A stretch of 64,000 nt of DNA from Tranzscheliella williamsii. Taxonomy: Eukaryota > Basidiomycota > Ustilaginomycetes > Ustilaginales > Ustilaginaceae. The stretch spans positions 186,001 through 250,000 of the forward strand of contig JALBYF010000022.1 of the NCBI GenBank assembly GCA_023212725.1, given 5' to 3'. Both the position numbers and the translations under genes were made by a program. The notes beneath the pieces were generated by a model. It had not been told where the DNA came from, did no database searches, and saw nothing but the letters and a program-made list of their open reading frames with translations. Positions 9,611 to 20,201 of this stretch are shown in pieces (within the stretch, counting starts at the first letter, position 1; each line of letters opens with the position of its first letter).

Positions 9611-11305
9611 TCACGCATCTCGCTTGAGAATCTGCACCTTTCGCACAGGGTGTGGCGACGCTGCGGGTCCAGATGGATCTGCCGCTTTGGCGCTCTTCTT
9701 GGACGGCTTCTCTGGGCCTTTGGCGCCAGCGGCCTTGTCTCTGTCATCGCCGGCCTTGGCGCTGGACCGTCCATGCTCGGCCGTTGTCTTCTTCCGTGCG
9801 GGCCGCTTCTTGCCTTTCGCCTGCTGCACAGCTGCCGACCCGGCCTCCGTGGAGGCTACGTCGGTTGCTTCATCGCTGCCTTGCTTGCTAAGCACACCCA
9901 CAGGAGCACTTTCTTGCGCCGCAGCCCGCCCGCCCTTTGTACCCTCGGCCGGCCGTGGATCGGTTGCTCTTCCGCCCGACTTCTCCTTGCTCTTCTCTTT
10001 TCTGCTCCTGCTCTCTTTGCTATCATCCCTCTTGTCACCAGCTTGCGCCTTATCTTTGACCTTCCCCCTGTCTTTCTCCTCGCCTTTGCCCTCAATCTCT
10101 GCGGCCTCCTTTTCCGCCTTCTCCTTGGCCCTGTCCTTTGCTTTCTCCTTTGCTTTCTCCTTCTCCTTCCCCTTCCCTTGCGCCTTCTCATCAACGTTCT
10201 GTAGCTGTTTCGCGATCTTTTCTTTCTTCTTGCCCGTCTCCTTGGCCTTCTCTGCGTCCTTCCACTTCGCCTTTTCTTGGCCCTTCTTCACGGCGCCGTC
10301 CTCACCGGCATCGTTTCCATTAGGCGCGGCTTTTTCGCCAGCAGCAGCGGGTGACGCCGCCGTTGCCTTGGCTGCGGCCTTTCTGGCCTTCTTGGCCAGC
10401 GCCGCCGACTCGAGCTTTGCGGCCTTGGCCAGACGAAGGTGCTCGAGGAGCGGGGTGGATTTGTTAGTGGCCTCGTGGTCCTTGTCCTTGCCTGCGATGA
10501 GATGGGCGAGCAGCTCGCTGTCGGACTTCTTGGCGGGGGCCTGCGCGTCACCCTTCTCGAGCGCGTCTACGAAGGCGCAGAACTCGGCGTCGGTGTGGAG
10601 GGAGGCCTGCTTGGGGTCCGGTTTACGCCGGGTCTTGGTGGCGGGTACCCTCTGGTAGGGTGCGAACTCAACGAGCGCGATGGTTTCGGTGCCTTTGCTG
10701 TCGCGAAAGATGTGGCCGTCAAATGCGTTGTGGAAGGCGACGAGGGCGGTGGGGTCGAGGAAGCGGACGTAGGCGCGCGATGGCTTGTCCTGCTTGTTCG
10801 GGTCTGCCTTGCGCTTGCCGGGCAGATACAGCTTGAAGTCGACCGTGGGTAGGGCGCTGGACGAGGCAGTGGGGCCGTCGGCCGCAGGCGTGACCGATGC
10901 GTCCGCGCTGGCTGTGCCGCAGTCCGCCGCCGCCCGCACCCACGGCGACACGGCCTGCCAGAAGACCGCTTCCGGCAGGTTCGGCGGCAGCCTGCGTATC
11001 ACGACCTTGCTCTTGAACTGCCCCGCCCCGCGGGCCCCCGCCGTCGCTTTCTTCTTGGCCGCGCGGCCCGCCCCCCGCTTGGCAGGCTTCCCCTTCGCCG
11101 CCGCCACCGCCGGTGCTTCTGAGCCGCCTCGACCACCGACATCCCCGCTGGCGCTTCCCTGCTTGGCACTCCGGCCGTGCGTGGTCGCTCTGTCCGGCTT
11201 CGGTTTCGCCACCTCGTGCTCGCCCCGCCCTGCCCGTTGCTTTTCTGGCCGCGCGACTTCCGCTTGCATGGCGGCAGAGCCTCCCGCGATCTCGTGCTGC
11301 GGCAT
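9611..11305 (-). CDS. UPF3: nonsense-mediated mRNA decay factor Upf3 (Smg4/UPF3 domain)
   Basis: 564 aa from the ATG at 11305, the most upstream in-frame ATG; the frame is open further upstream but only with non-ATG codons. The Smg4/UPF3 RNP-like domain lies at about residues 95-250, with KVVIRRLPPNLPEAVFW, RAYVRFLD, FAPYQRVP and the typical EFCAFVDALEK end. The rest is a very long Lys/Glu/Ala-rich, probably disordered or single-helix region (about 300-470) and a short basic-hydrophobic tail, VRKVQILKRDA. Upf3 bridges exon-junction or terminating-ribosome complexes to Upf2 and Upf1. Upf1 itself is encoded 5.6 kb away. UPF3 is divergent from SYF2 over 352 bp. Composition shifts from G-rich to C-rich along the domain-coding part. 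Confidence 0.9.
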   Translation of the reverse strand: MPQHEIAGGSAAMQAEVARPEKQRAGRGEHEVAKPKPDRATTHGRSAKQGSASGDVGGRGGSEAPAVAAAKGKPAKRGAGRAAKKKATAGARGAGQFKSKVVIRRLPPNLPEAVFWQAVSPWVRAAADCGTASADASVTPAADGPTASSSALPTVDFKLYLPGKRKADPNKQDKPSRAYVRFLDPTALVAFHNAFDGHIFRDSKGTETIALVEFAPYQRVPATKTRRKPDPKQASLHTDAEFCAFVDALEKGDAQAPAKKSDSELLAHLIAGKDKDHEATNKSTPLLEHLRLAKAAKLESAALAKKARKAAAKATAASPAAAGEKAAPNGNDAGEDGAVKKGQEKAKWKDAEKAKETGKKKEKIAKQLQNVDEKAQGKGKEKEKAKEKAKDRAKEKAEKEAAEIEGKGEEKDRGKVKDKAQAGDKRDDSKESRSRKEKSKEKSGGRATDPRPAEGTKGGRAAAQESAPVGVLSKQGSDEATDVASTEAGSAAVQQAKGKKRPARKKTTAEHGRSSAKAGDDRDKAAGAKGPEKPSKKSAKAADPSGPAASPHPVRKVQILKRDA

Positions 11306-11657
11306 CACAGACGCAGAGCTCGCAGCAGCAGCGGCGTAGCGGTGGTCAATCCAAGGAACCGAGCTGCTGACCGTGGGAACGTGATTAGGGTTGCGATCGT
11401 GATTTTCGTAGAGGAGCGGCAAGGTCCGAACGTCACACTCACAAACTAGCTCAGCTCACATCGTTTCCGAATTGTGAATTCCCAGAATGCAGGCTTGGCG
11501 AGTGGAGTGAAATGAAGCAAGCCTGGCGTGCTGCACTTCGGCTTGTGATCACATACATCGCCATCACCCATTCAACACGCATTCGCTCGCAGACACAGTC
11601 AGTGGCCCTTTGCCCGCTTGCGCCGTCACATCTACGCGTAACAGGGAGAAAGACAAA
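11306..11657. promoter_or_regulatory. divergent promoter region UPF3 / SYF2
   Basis: 352 bp between two start codons of RNA-processing genes. No strong motif stands out beyond a ctacgcgtaac string near 11633. Shared regulation of UPF3 and SYF2 is possible but is only inferred from geometry. Confidence 0.45.
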
Positions 11658-12763
11658 ATGGCGCCACGCAAGACGAGAGCAGCCAAGAAGGCGGAAGCCG
11701 CTCCTGTCGAGGCTGACGCGGCGGCCACACCGGAGAGCAGCACTGCTCCCGCCGTCAGTGAGGTCGCGGCGAGCTCTAAAGCAAAAGGAAAGGCGAGGGC
11801 GGTCCGGCATCAGCCGTTGTTGCCGGAGAGCGAGTCGGCAGTAGGGGATGCGCCAGCTGAGGGTGGTGAGGACGAGGCGGGAGACGGTGCGGGGGGTGAG
11901 TCGGGAGCGTCTGGGTTGGGGGTGTCGATGCGGGAGAGGCAGGAGAGGTTGGCGGGGCTGCGGGCGCGGATGGCTGCGTCGACGCGGGCGAACCGGCAGG
12001 ATATCCTGGCGGAGCAGGCGCGGACACGGAGTGTTGCGGCGGAACGGGCGCGGCCGGGCGCGTCACGCAAGATGCAGAAGGCAGAAGCGATGCTGGAGGA
12101 GCGCGACCTGCGCGAAGCGGGTGAGGACGTCGAGCGCCATCGCAACATGCACTACTCGGTCGAGGAGAGCCAACGCTGGGACGCAAAGCTCGAGCACAAA
12201 CAACAGCGCCGCGACCGCGGCCAGATCGACTTCGCCGACGCCGCCGAACGCGCCTACCAGCGCAAAGTCGCCCAGCTCACCCCCAACCTCGCCGCCTACC
12301 GCCACAACCGCGACTCCGCACCCACCCTCCAAGCAGCCAGCCCCGCCTCCTCCACCCTCGCCCGAACCACGCCGCACCGCCCCGGACATCTCGTCCCAGC
12401 ACAACCATCAGCTTCCCTCGACTCCCTCCACTACGGCTCCCATAAACCGTCGGACGACGCCATCGACCGCGTCGTCAGCCATCTCAACCACGAGCAGCAG
12501 ATCGTCAAGAACCGCAGCAGACGCAGGCAGGAAGACCCAGACGCCGAAGTCACCTACATCAATGACAAGAACAAGCATTTCAACAAGAAGCTGAAGCGCT
12601 TCTACGACAAACAGACCAAGGAAATCAGAGAAAATCGTAAGTATCCCTCCCCCAGCAGCGCTCTGCCTTGCCCTACAGCTCCGCATCCAACCAGTCGCAC
12701 TGACATGCCCGGCACTTCTTTCCTTCTTTCTGGTCAACAGTCGAGAGAGGGACAGCTCTGTAG
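11658..12763 (+). CDS. SYF2: pre-mRNA splicing factor Syf2, two exons
   Basis: Exons 11658-12636 and 12741-12763 are joined across a 104-nt GTAAGT...CAACAG intron, giving 333 aa. The 23-nt last exon restores the conserved family ending ENLERGTAL-stop; reading through the intron instead gives an unrelated tail. The start MAPRKTRAAKKA follows a favourable context (caaaATGG). The body is charged and helical: GLRARM, KMQKAEAMLEERD, the Syf2 core NMHYSVEESQRWDAKLEHK, FADAAERAYQRKVAQL, then IDRVVSHLNHEQQ and YINDKNKHFNKKLKRFYDK. Syf2 belongs to the Prp19/NineTeen complex and acts in spliceosome activation. The coding strand flips from strongly G-rich to strongly C-rich in mid-gene (see findings). 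Confidence 0.95.
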
Positions 12764-13033
12764 AGCGTCCACTTGTTTTGGTAGATCAACGCCTTCCACT
12801 TACTTTACGATCTCATTCATATTCTTTATAATTGTGGATCAGAGACGAATGCAGAAATTACAGGCAAGTCGGATCGAGTCGCAAGTTTCGTGTCGGTGCT
12901 CGGAGGATTTGTCACAGTAGACAGGGCCCGAGGGGGCATCGGGCTCCCTTGATATGCCTGTGCCTTCTCCGACAGCGAACGAGATGATATCCTATCCCGA
13001 GCACCAAAGGCATGAGGGGCTATAGCAAACCAC

Positions 13034-14508
13034 TTAGCACCTGGCGTTGGGCCGAGAGTCGAGGTTGCTAGTGATCCAACCTCCTTGCAGCCCGCGCTGG
13101 TAGTCCCAATCAGCGGCGTTCTCGGTTTTCCATGTCCAGAAGACCCATCCACTTGCTCGCTCGTAGACCGAGATCTGAGTTTCAAACATGCGCTTGAGAT
13201 AGGTCTTGTAGGTCTGCGAAAAGTTAGATCCATCGCCCGTCTTGCTGTCGCAATTGCCAACGTAGTAGCTTCCCTGACCGAATGATCCATCATAGCGAGC
13301 GCCGACAAAGCGGCCGTTGAGATACTTGGCGCAGTCGGTAGGAGCGGTGGTCCACTCGCCGACAATGGTGTAGAGATTGTTGTTGGAGCTGGCAAGACCA
13401 TCAGCTTGGCTGCAGAAATTGTTAAGTCGGTCGGTCTGCGACATGGCCACCTCGGCTGGAGAAAATACCGAATAGATATGGGTGTCCAAAATCACCTGCT
13501 CGTACTGCGGAGAGCTCATGAAACCGTTCCAGGAGGAGAGAGTCTGGAAAGCATCGTGGATCATTATGGCAGCGTTGGCAAACTGAGCTCGGGCTGCTGA
13601 ATAGCCGGCGTAGTAGTAGTTCTTGGTGAACGAGAGTAGCTTTTCACCGTTGAAGCCAGCGGGTTCGTTTAGCAGCTCAATCGAAGTTACTGTGCCACTG
13701 TATTTGGCAAAACGAGCCGCAATGGTGGTGATGACATCCCTGGCACGATTGGCATTTTTCTGAGAGTTGGGCCAGTTGACGGCGCCCTTGCGGCCCGAGT
13801 TGTCAAAGCCGTTCTGCGAGCCGGGCGCGCCATGCAAATCGATAATGACCTTCAAGCCATGTTTGCGAGACCACTTGACAGCTTTCTCGAGGTAGTCGGC
13901 TTGATTGGAACGGACGTAGGGTTCACCGGCGCTGGTGTCGAAAGCCCAGTAGCCAATCGGGATTCGAACGTGATTGAGACCGGCGTTTGCGATCGCAGCA
14001 AAGTCTGCCTCAGTGTAGAAGGTGTTCCAGTGGTTCTGAAGCCGGCCAGCGGCATTGCTGGCATACTGGCCAAATGTATACTCATCGATGACGCGATCAT
14101 CTCCCGTGTTATCGAACAAGCTCGGGGTGATCCATGGCTCAGCAACCAGCCACCCTCCAATATTGACACCTCGCACCTACGCTCGGGTCAATATGATCGG
14201 TTCACCTGTCAGTAAACCCAGCTATGTTGGCTCTTGAAGGAGAAGGTGGGTCAAGTACCTACCTTGGTGCTTCCATAAGCGAAACCAGGATTCTGTCGGG
14301 ACTCGAGGACGATTCGAGGATTGTTGAGAATGTTTCCTTGTTCATCCAGAATGGAGTCTTGAAGCTCACCTGCCTCATCGGCACGGATAATCGGACGAGA
14401 ATCATTGCCCGCAGGCGTGAAGGCACCAGCCGGTGCGGAGGCAGCTTGGTTCGCCAGCAAGCTGAGAACCGATAGCACCGCCGGGAACGCCGACAGTGGA
14501 AGGAGCAT
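13034..14508 (-). CDS. EXG1: secreted exo-beta-1,3-glucanase (GH5), two exons
   Basis: Exon 1 is 14508-14263 and exon 2 is 14176-13034, joined in phase 0 across an 86-nt GTAGGT...CGTAG intron, giving 462 aa. Residues 1-22 form a signal peptide (MLLPLSAFPAVLSVLSLLAN, then AASAPAG). The splice creates GSTKVRGVNIGGWLVAEPWI, the hallmark N-terminal strand of fungal Exg1 enzymes. IELLNEPAGF carries the acid/base Glu (about residue 253) and IVGEWTTAPTD the nucleophile Glu (about 356). The family releases glucose from the non-reducing ends of beta-1,3-glucan and remodels the cell wall. Length is typical, without a GPI tail. The enzyme assignment is firm; exo mode is inferred from family similarity. 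It is convergent with SYF2 and divergent, over a 2.4 kb gap, from UPF1. Confidence 0.95.
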
Positions 14509-16898
14509 CTTGGTCAACGAGAAAGTCCTATTCCAGATATGACCTGGAGCCGCGATTGTTACGAGAGGAGGAGGCGGAGGTTGGGTAGTACACAACTGAA
14601 CAGGAGCGGAAAGTACACTGTGCCTTGAAGATACTTATTGCCTAGCAGCTGACCTGGTTATGGCTGAAAGGCGCGGCTAGCTGGGGTCGCTTTCACCGAC
14701 GCTGCGGGGACTATGACACAGGTAGCGTCACGCGGTGATCTACCAGCGAAAGCACCGAGGTAAAATAGAGCAGTAGACAAATGGAGACCGTGCTGAACTT
14801 CGGTTTGCCGGCAAACCCAAAGTGAGATACAAAACGCTAGCTCAAAGAAGGTTTGAGGTTGCAAAGAAGGGGGGAGCAAGACCTCGTGGGGGCCTCAAGA
14901 GGGCCCGCGACGGCTGCAAGGAAGCGGCAGCGCGAGAGGGGAAGGTCAAAGAGCGGGGCAAGTCGGAGCCAGTGCAGCGCTAGGGGGGCATGACCGGCAG
15001 ACTTTCGAAAAAGGAAGGCGAGAGCGTAGCAACAGAGGACAACAAGCTGGAAAGCCAGGTAGATGCGAGATCGAGGCTAGCGGTCCCTCTTAGCGGATGC
15101 CACAACCTGGACAAGGAGCGGGGTGCGCCAGATGCGGTAATAGCACGCCCACGTCTTTCGCCACTAGGCAAGCGTAACAACTTGCTTGCCTACCAGGAAG
15201 CAGTGCCGCTCGGTTAGCTGTGTCGATCCATCGGCCCCTGCTGACTGACACTCACCTACCTGTGACCAAATTGGACGTAAGTATGAGGTGCATACAGGGC
15301 GATCGCAAGCGCATAGACGAGGCACTGCATGCAGGCTATGTGTGTTTGTCTCACTGTTTTTCCTTTTCCCTCAGTCGTCGATAATCATATTACACTCACG
15401 ATCCACAGCGCCTCTTTCGACGTCGGCGTTTCGAGAGTAACCCCTGGTGGATACAAATTGGCTTCTGCCTTCCAGCGCTTTGTATTGCTTTTCTAGAGGA
15501 CGCACTTCAGATGGAACTGCTCCTTCGCAGCTTTGGTACACCGGTGACCAGCCCGACAAACAGCAACAGGGGAGACTGGCTTGTCAATTGCAGAGAGGGA
15601 CGACGAGCATGGCTAGTGCTTGGCGACATCGAGCCCCTGTGTATGCAAAGCGAGGCGATCTACACATGTACATGTGTAGAGGCATCACCGACAACGGTCC
15701 GCACGAGGAGCCAGCGCAAGCCGGAGCGCGGGGGCGAACCCTTGCAAGGATTTTCATGCAGAAGCGGTAAATTCCCTCTGGAGTCAACAGCACAAGACGA
15801 AGCGGAAGCCGGCATAATCCAGGTCAGGCGGGGATCCAATTTGAATTTGAACCGGTTCATTTTGACGCGCGGTCAACGTCAAAAGCACCATAGATCCTAT
15901 CCCCCACAACTCTTGCGGAAGACTCAAGATTATTGGCTTCCGTCTCAGTGACGATCGTGAAGATCATGATCGCAATTGATAGGTTGACTTAGCAGGCAGT
16001 AATCTAGCAACAATTTCGACAAAGAAGAGAAGAGTCTCAGCAGACCATACGATGATGGATCTACGGATGCGTATGCATCAAGTAGTATCCAACCTAGAAT
16101 CACAATTGCCACTTGGCTCGCTTTCGGCTGTGCTCACGATCTGACTTGTCCCTTCCATCCGGCGAGGGCTAAGCTCATTTGCGCGTCATCATTCAACACT
16201 TAGCCCTCCATAGACATGGTCTTGCGCATCGAGAAACAGGCAGCTGCCCTTGGCCTCTTCGTGTTGCCCAGTTAGAGTTTCCGCCTTGGCAACCACATAG
16301 CTGCGGGTGGGGAGTCCTGACTCAACAACTAGGCGAGCGGGTCGATTCAAAATAGCCACATACGACACCGCCGCCATGGGACTTACAATGTCGAGAGGCG
16401 AGCTGCGAGGTCGAAGAGAAGACGTCTTCAATGCGTCGGTTGCATGGTACTGCAGTAGTCTGATTTCACAACTCGGCCGGGGCAAGTCCCAACACTCACA
16501 ACTCCCATGCACTGTGACTCTACGGCGAAAGATTGCGTCGTCTTGAAAAGGAAACGTGTTAAAGTTTGACTCTGTTAGGTTTCCGGCTCTCTCACTTTGT
16601 CATGCTGACTGTATGTGCTCAACCTAAAATTTGTCTCCCTCCGTTGTTTGCTGGGGTTCTCAGGTGGGGTTTCCGATGGGAGCAGCCGTGGCACCTCAGC
16701 ATGGAATCCGACTGAGCCCTACATCCCGCGGCGCTCCTACTCCAACTCAGCAACGTTGTTACCTGTTCACGACTGTTGAGAGCAGTCTGCTATCCTGCAA
16801 CACTCTGTTCTTGCGTTCGGTCATTGCAGGGCAGGTGTTCGCTAGATTCTCATGCCTCTTGAGCTGCCTTACTGCGCCCCTTCAGCTGAGCGTCGAGG
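14509..16898. other. 2.4 kb intergenic region EXG1 / UPF1 with a 22-bp palindrome
   Basis: This is the longest gene-free gap between two confident genes in the window. All frames are short and unlike proteins. It holds a perfect 22-bp palindrome at 15659-15680 (core ctacacatgtacatgtgtag) and a smaller gatcatgatc palindrome near 15962. The right end is the UPF1 5' leader. A non-coding transcript or a large promoter cannot be excluded from sequence alone. Confidence 0.5.
15659..15680. repeat. perfect 22-bp palindrome
   Basis: The core ctacacatgtacatgtgtag is flanked by t on the left and a on the right, which extend the self-complementarity to 22 bp. It lies in the centre of the EXG1/UPF1 gap, about 1.2 kb from each gene. 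It could be a dimeric transcription-factor site or extrude as a hairpin; no function is established. Confidence 0.8.
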
Positions 16899-19800
16899 AT
16901 GGCCGATCTTGACAGCTTCGACCACTTTGATGGCGCTTCCACCTACGGCGCCAGTAACTCGGAGTACTCTTTCGTAGAAGGCCCTACCCACCATGGTCTT
17001 TCCACCTCCTCGATTCCCAATGGTGGACATTCACACGTAAAGGGTGCCAGAGGGGCCGACACGCGGCTGGATCTGGACCTCGATCTCGATCTAGATGCTA
17101 TCAATGACTTGCACCTCGACGAGAGCGACTTTGACCCAACCCGGCCGCACAGGCCGGCCAAAAATCCCCATTCTCACGCAGAAAGAGCTGCCGCCAGAAA
17201 CGCTATGGCCGCCAAGGATGACGCCGACGGCCTCTTCGACGGGGCGGGCGAAGACGCAGAACCTGATTCTCCCCATCTACCCGCTCACGCCTGTGCTTAC
17301 TGCGGCATCCACAACTCTTCGTGCGTCGTCAAGTGCCTCATTTGCAACAAATGGTTCTGCAACTCACGAGGCACCACTTCTGGCTCCCACATTGTCAATC
17401 ATCTGGTCCGCGCAAAACACAAAGAGGTCTCGCTTCACGCAGAATCTCCTTTGGGTGACACTACGCCGGAATGCTACAACTGCGGAGCCAAAAACGTCTT
17501 CTTGCTAGGCTTTATCCCCGCTAAGAGTGAGACTGTCGTCGTCCTCCTCTGTCGACAGCCCTGCGCTGCCATGTCCAATTCCAAGGACATCATCTGGGAC
17601 ACCAGCCAATGGTCCCCTCTAATCGAAGATCGCTGCTTCCTCACCTGGCTCGTCAAGACACCCACCGAACACGAGCAGCTTCGTGCGAATCCCATCACTC
17701 TGCAGCAGATCAACCGACTCGAAGAACTATGGAAGGAGGACAGCAACGCCACTCTGGAGGACCTTGATAAGCCCGGGGTCGACGAGGATCCCAACGGAAT
17801 ACTACTGCGTTACGAGGATGCCTACCAGTATCAAAACATTTTTGGACCGCTGGTCAAGATCGAGGCTGACTACGACCGGAAATTAAAGGAATCGCAAACA
17901 CAATCAGATCTGGTAGTTCGCTGGGACCAGGGTCTTAATCAGAAGAAGATCGCTTGGATGTTCCTTCCCAAGTTGGAGAGTGGAGAGGTCCGGCTTGCTG
18001 TCGGCGATGAGCTTAAGCTCAGATACCGCGGCGAAATGGCGCCGCCATGGGAAGGTGTCGGGCACGTCATCAAGATTCCCAACAATGTTTCTGATGAAGT
18101 TGCCCTCGAGCTCAAACGATCCGACGGTGTTCCAGACCACTGCACTCACAACTTCTTTGCCGACTTTGTCTGGAAGGCAACCTCCTTCGATCGTATGCAG
18201 TGCGCCATGAAGACGTTTGCGGTCGATGAGCAGAGCCTCAGCGCTTACATCTACCACAAGCTTCTTGGCCACGAGATTGAGAACACCACGCTGCGTACTA
18301 CCATGCCAAAGCGATTCAGCGCCCCCGGTCTTCCGGAGCTGAATCACAGCCAGGTAAACGCTGTCAAAAGCGTCTTACAGAAGCCGCTGAGTCTTATCCA
18401 AGGTCCTCCGGGCACGGGCAAGACCGTCACCAGTGCCACCATTGTCTATCAGCTCAGCAAGATGAATCCGGGTCCCGTTCTCGTTTGCGCTCCCTCCAAT
18501 GTCGCCGTCGATCAGCTGACAGAGAAGATTCACGCTACGGGTCTCAAAGTGGTTCGGCTGACGGCCAAGAGCCGAGAGGCCTTAGAGAGTTCCATCAGCT
18601 TCCTTACTCTACACGAGCAGGTTGCCAACAATGATACCCACGTCGAACTACAAAAGCTGATCCAGCTCAAGAATGAGCAGGGTGAACTGAGTAGCAGCGA
18701 CGAGCGTAAATACAAAGCTCTAACACGAGCTTGCGAGAAGGAGATCTTGAACACGGCGGACGTCATCTGTTGCACATGCGTCGGCTGCGGTGACTCGCGA
18801 CTCTCCAAGATCAAGTTTCGCACAGTACTTGTGGATGAAGCCACTCAAGCTGCCGAGCCAGAGTGCATGATTCCCCTTATCATGGGATGCAAGCAGGTCG
18901 TCTTCGTAGGTGACCACCTCCAGCTTGGTCCCGTGATTATGAACAAAAAAGCCGCCCGGGCCGGTCTGAGCCAGAGCTTGTTCGAAAGGCTCATTATGCT
19001 TGGCAACCGACCGATCCGACTACAGGTACAATACCGAATGCATCCATGCTTATCAGAGTTCCCTTCAAACATGTTCTACGAAGGAACGCTGCAGAACGGT
19101 GTCACGGCGCCCGAACGGCTTCGCAAGAACGTAGACTTCCCCTGGCCCGTACCTACTTTGCCCATGTTCTTTTTCCAGAATCTCGGACAAGAAGAGATCT
19201 CCAGCAGTGGCACGTCTTTCCTTAATCGAACCGAAGCCTCGAATGTGGAGAAAATTGTCACTCAGTTCTTCAAGGCAGGTGTGGTTCCTGCTCAAATCGG
19301 TATTGTCACACCTTACGAGGGGCAAAGAAGCTACATTGTCAATCATATGCAGCTGCATGGCAAGCTCAAGAAGGAACTGTACAAAGAGGTGGAAGTGGCC
19401 AGTGTTGATGCGTTCCAGGGCCGAGAAAAGGACTATATTATCCTCAGCTGCGTACGAAGTAACGAACATCAAGGTATCGGATTCTTGAGCGACCCTAGGC
19501 GTCTCAACGTCGCTCTTACTCGAGCCCGATATGGCCTTGTAATTCTCGGCAATCCAAAGGTGCTCAACAAACACCCGCTGTGGCACTATCTGCTAGTCCA
19601 TTATAAGGAGAAAGGCTGCCTTGTGGATGGCGTGCTGTCCAACCTGCAGCCCAGCATGATCCAGTTCCCCAAGCCGCGCCGCCCGCTGCAGAAGCCAGGT
19701 GATCTAATGGCACGACATCGGCACGATGCCGGAGGTCCGGACCATCTGTCGCGAAACCATCCGGTTCTGCCCGATGGCGCGAAGGGAAGCAACGGGATGT

Positions 19801-20201
19801 CGCGACTGGGGCCCAACGACTCTGGCTTCTTCCGCACCCACGACACGATGTCGTATATTCCCAGCGATGCACAAAGCATCACAAGTCTGGGGACACAGGC
19901 GACCTATCCCTCGGCGCATCTCTCGGTAGGCAGCTTGAACGGTGCTTATGCTAGCAGTATCGTTAGCCAGGACGTTGACTCGGAGAGTGTCGCAGGCAGC
20001 ACAGCGCCCTCTGCCAGTATTACGTACAGTCAGAGCGATCGGCTGCATCGAAGATTGAGTCTGAGCAGCGTCAGTGGTGCATCCGACCTTGCCAGTTTGG
20101 AAGGCTACAAGAGCCAGGGCTCGGTGATCGACCCGCACGATGATGACGCTCGCTCCAACTTTTCGGCTGCTATATCTCAATCTTCCTTCACCACGTTCTG
20201 A
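16899..20201 (+). CDS. UPF1: ATP-dependent RNA helicase Upf1 (NMD)
   Basis: 1100 aa, a single exon starting [10 protein letters not shown]. After a disordered N-terminus containing an [10 protein letters not shown] run (58-67) comes the CH zinc domain (about 131-290: [35 protein letters not shown]), which binds Upf2. The superfamily 1 helicase core follows: GPPGTGKT (502-509), [11 protein letters not shown] (near 645), [35 protein letters not shown] and [10 protein letters not shown] (near 870). The C-terminal 170 residues are Ser/Gln/Pro-rich with several SQ dipeptides (for example SQSITS, SQSDRL, SQGSV), a pattern shared with phosphorylated Upf1 tails. Upf1 triggers decay of mRNAs with premature stops. 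Motif II has DEAT where many helicases have DEST or DEAA, still consistent with the family. Confidence 0.97.
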   Translation: MADLDSFDHFDGASTYGASNSEYSFVEGPTHHGLSTSSIPNGGHSHVKGARGADTRLDLDLDLDLDAINDLHLDESDFDPTRPHRPAKNPHSHAERAAARNAMAAKDDADGLFDGAGEDAEPDSPHLPAHACAYCGIHNSSCVVKCLICNKWFCNSRGTTSGSHIVNHLVRAKHKEVSLHAESPLGDTTPECYNCGAKNVFLLGFIPAKSETVVVLLCRQPCAAMSNSKDIIWDTSQWSPLIEDRCFLTWLVKTPTEHEQLRANPITLQQINRLEELWKEDSNATLEDLDKPGVDEDPNGILLRYEDAYQYQNIFGPLVKIEADYDRKLKESQTQSDLVVRWDQGLNQKKIAWMFLPKLESGEVRLAVGDELKLRYRGEMAPPWEGVGHVIKIPNNVSDEVALELKRSDGVPDHCTHNFFADFVWKATSFDRMQCAMKTFAVDEQSLSAYIYHKLLGHEIENTTLRTTMPKRFSAPGLPELNHSQVNAVKSVLQKPLSLIQGPPGTGKTVTSATIVYQLSKMNPGPVLVCAPSNVAVDQLTEKIHATGLKVVRLTAKSREALESSISFLTLHEQVANNDTHVELQKLIQLKNEQGELSSSDERKYKALTRACEKEILNTADVICCTCVGCGDSRLSKIKFRTVLVDEATQAAEPECMIPLIMGCKQVVFVGDHLQLGPVIMNKKAARAGLSQSLFERLIMLGNRPIRLQVQYRMHPCLSEFPSNMFYEGTLQNGVTAPERLRKNVDFPWPVPTLPMFFFQNLGQEEISSSGTSFLNRTEASNVEKIVTQFFKAGVVPAQIGIVTPYEGQRSYIVNHMQLHGKLKKELYKEVEVASVDAFQGREKDYIILSCVRSNEHQGIGFLSDPRRLNVALTRARYGLVILGNPKVLNKHPLWHYLLVHYKEKGCLVDGVLSNLQPSMIQFPKPRRPLQKPGDLMARHRHDAGGPDHLSRNHPVLPDGAKGSNGMSRLGPNDSGFFRTHDTMSYIPSDAQSITSLGTQATYPSAHLSVGSLNGAYASSIVSQDVDSESVAGSTAPSASITYSQSDRLHRRLSLSSVSGASDLASLEGYKSQGSVIDPHDDDARSNFSAAISQSSFTTF

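Noticed and set aside
9624..10658. 344-codon plus frame antisense to UPF3
   Set aside because: Leu/Ser/Phe-rich mirror of the Lys/Glu-rich UPF3 region; no independent motif.
11306..11422. N-terminal extension of UPF3 upstream of 11305
   Set aside because: The frame is open but has no ATG. An extra 5' exon cannot be excluded, but no donor with an ATG was found.
15511..15951. 146-codon plus frame in the EXG1/UPF1 gap
   Set aside because: It crosses the palindrome, has no motif, and its composition is like the surrounding non-coding DNA.
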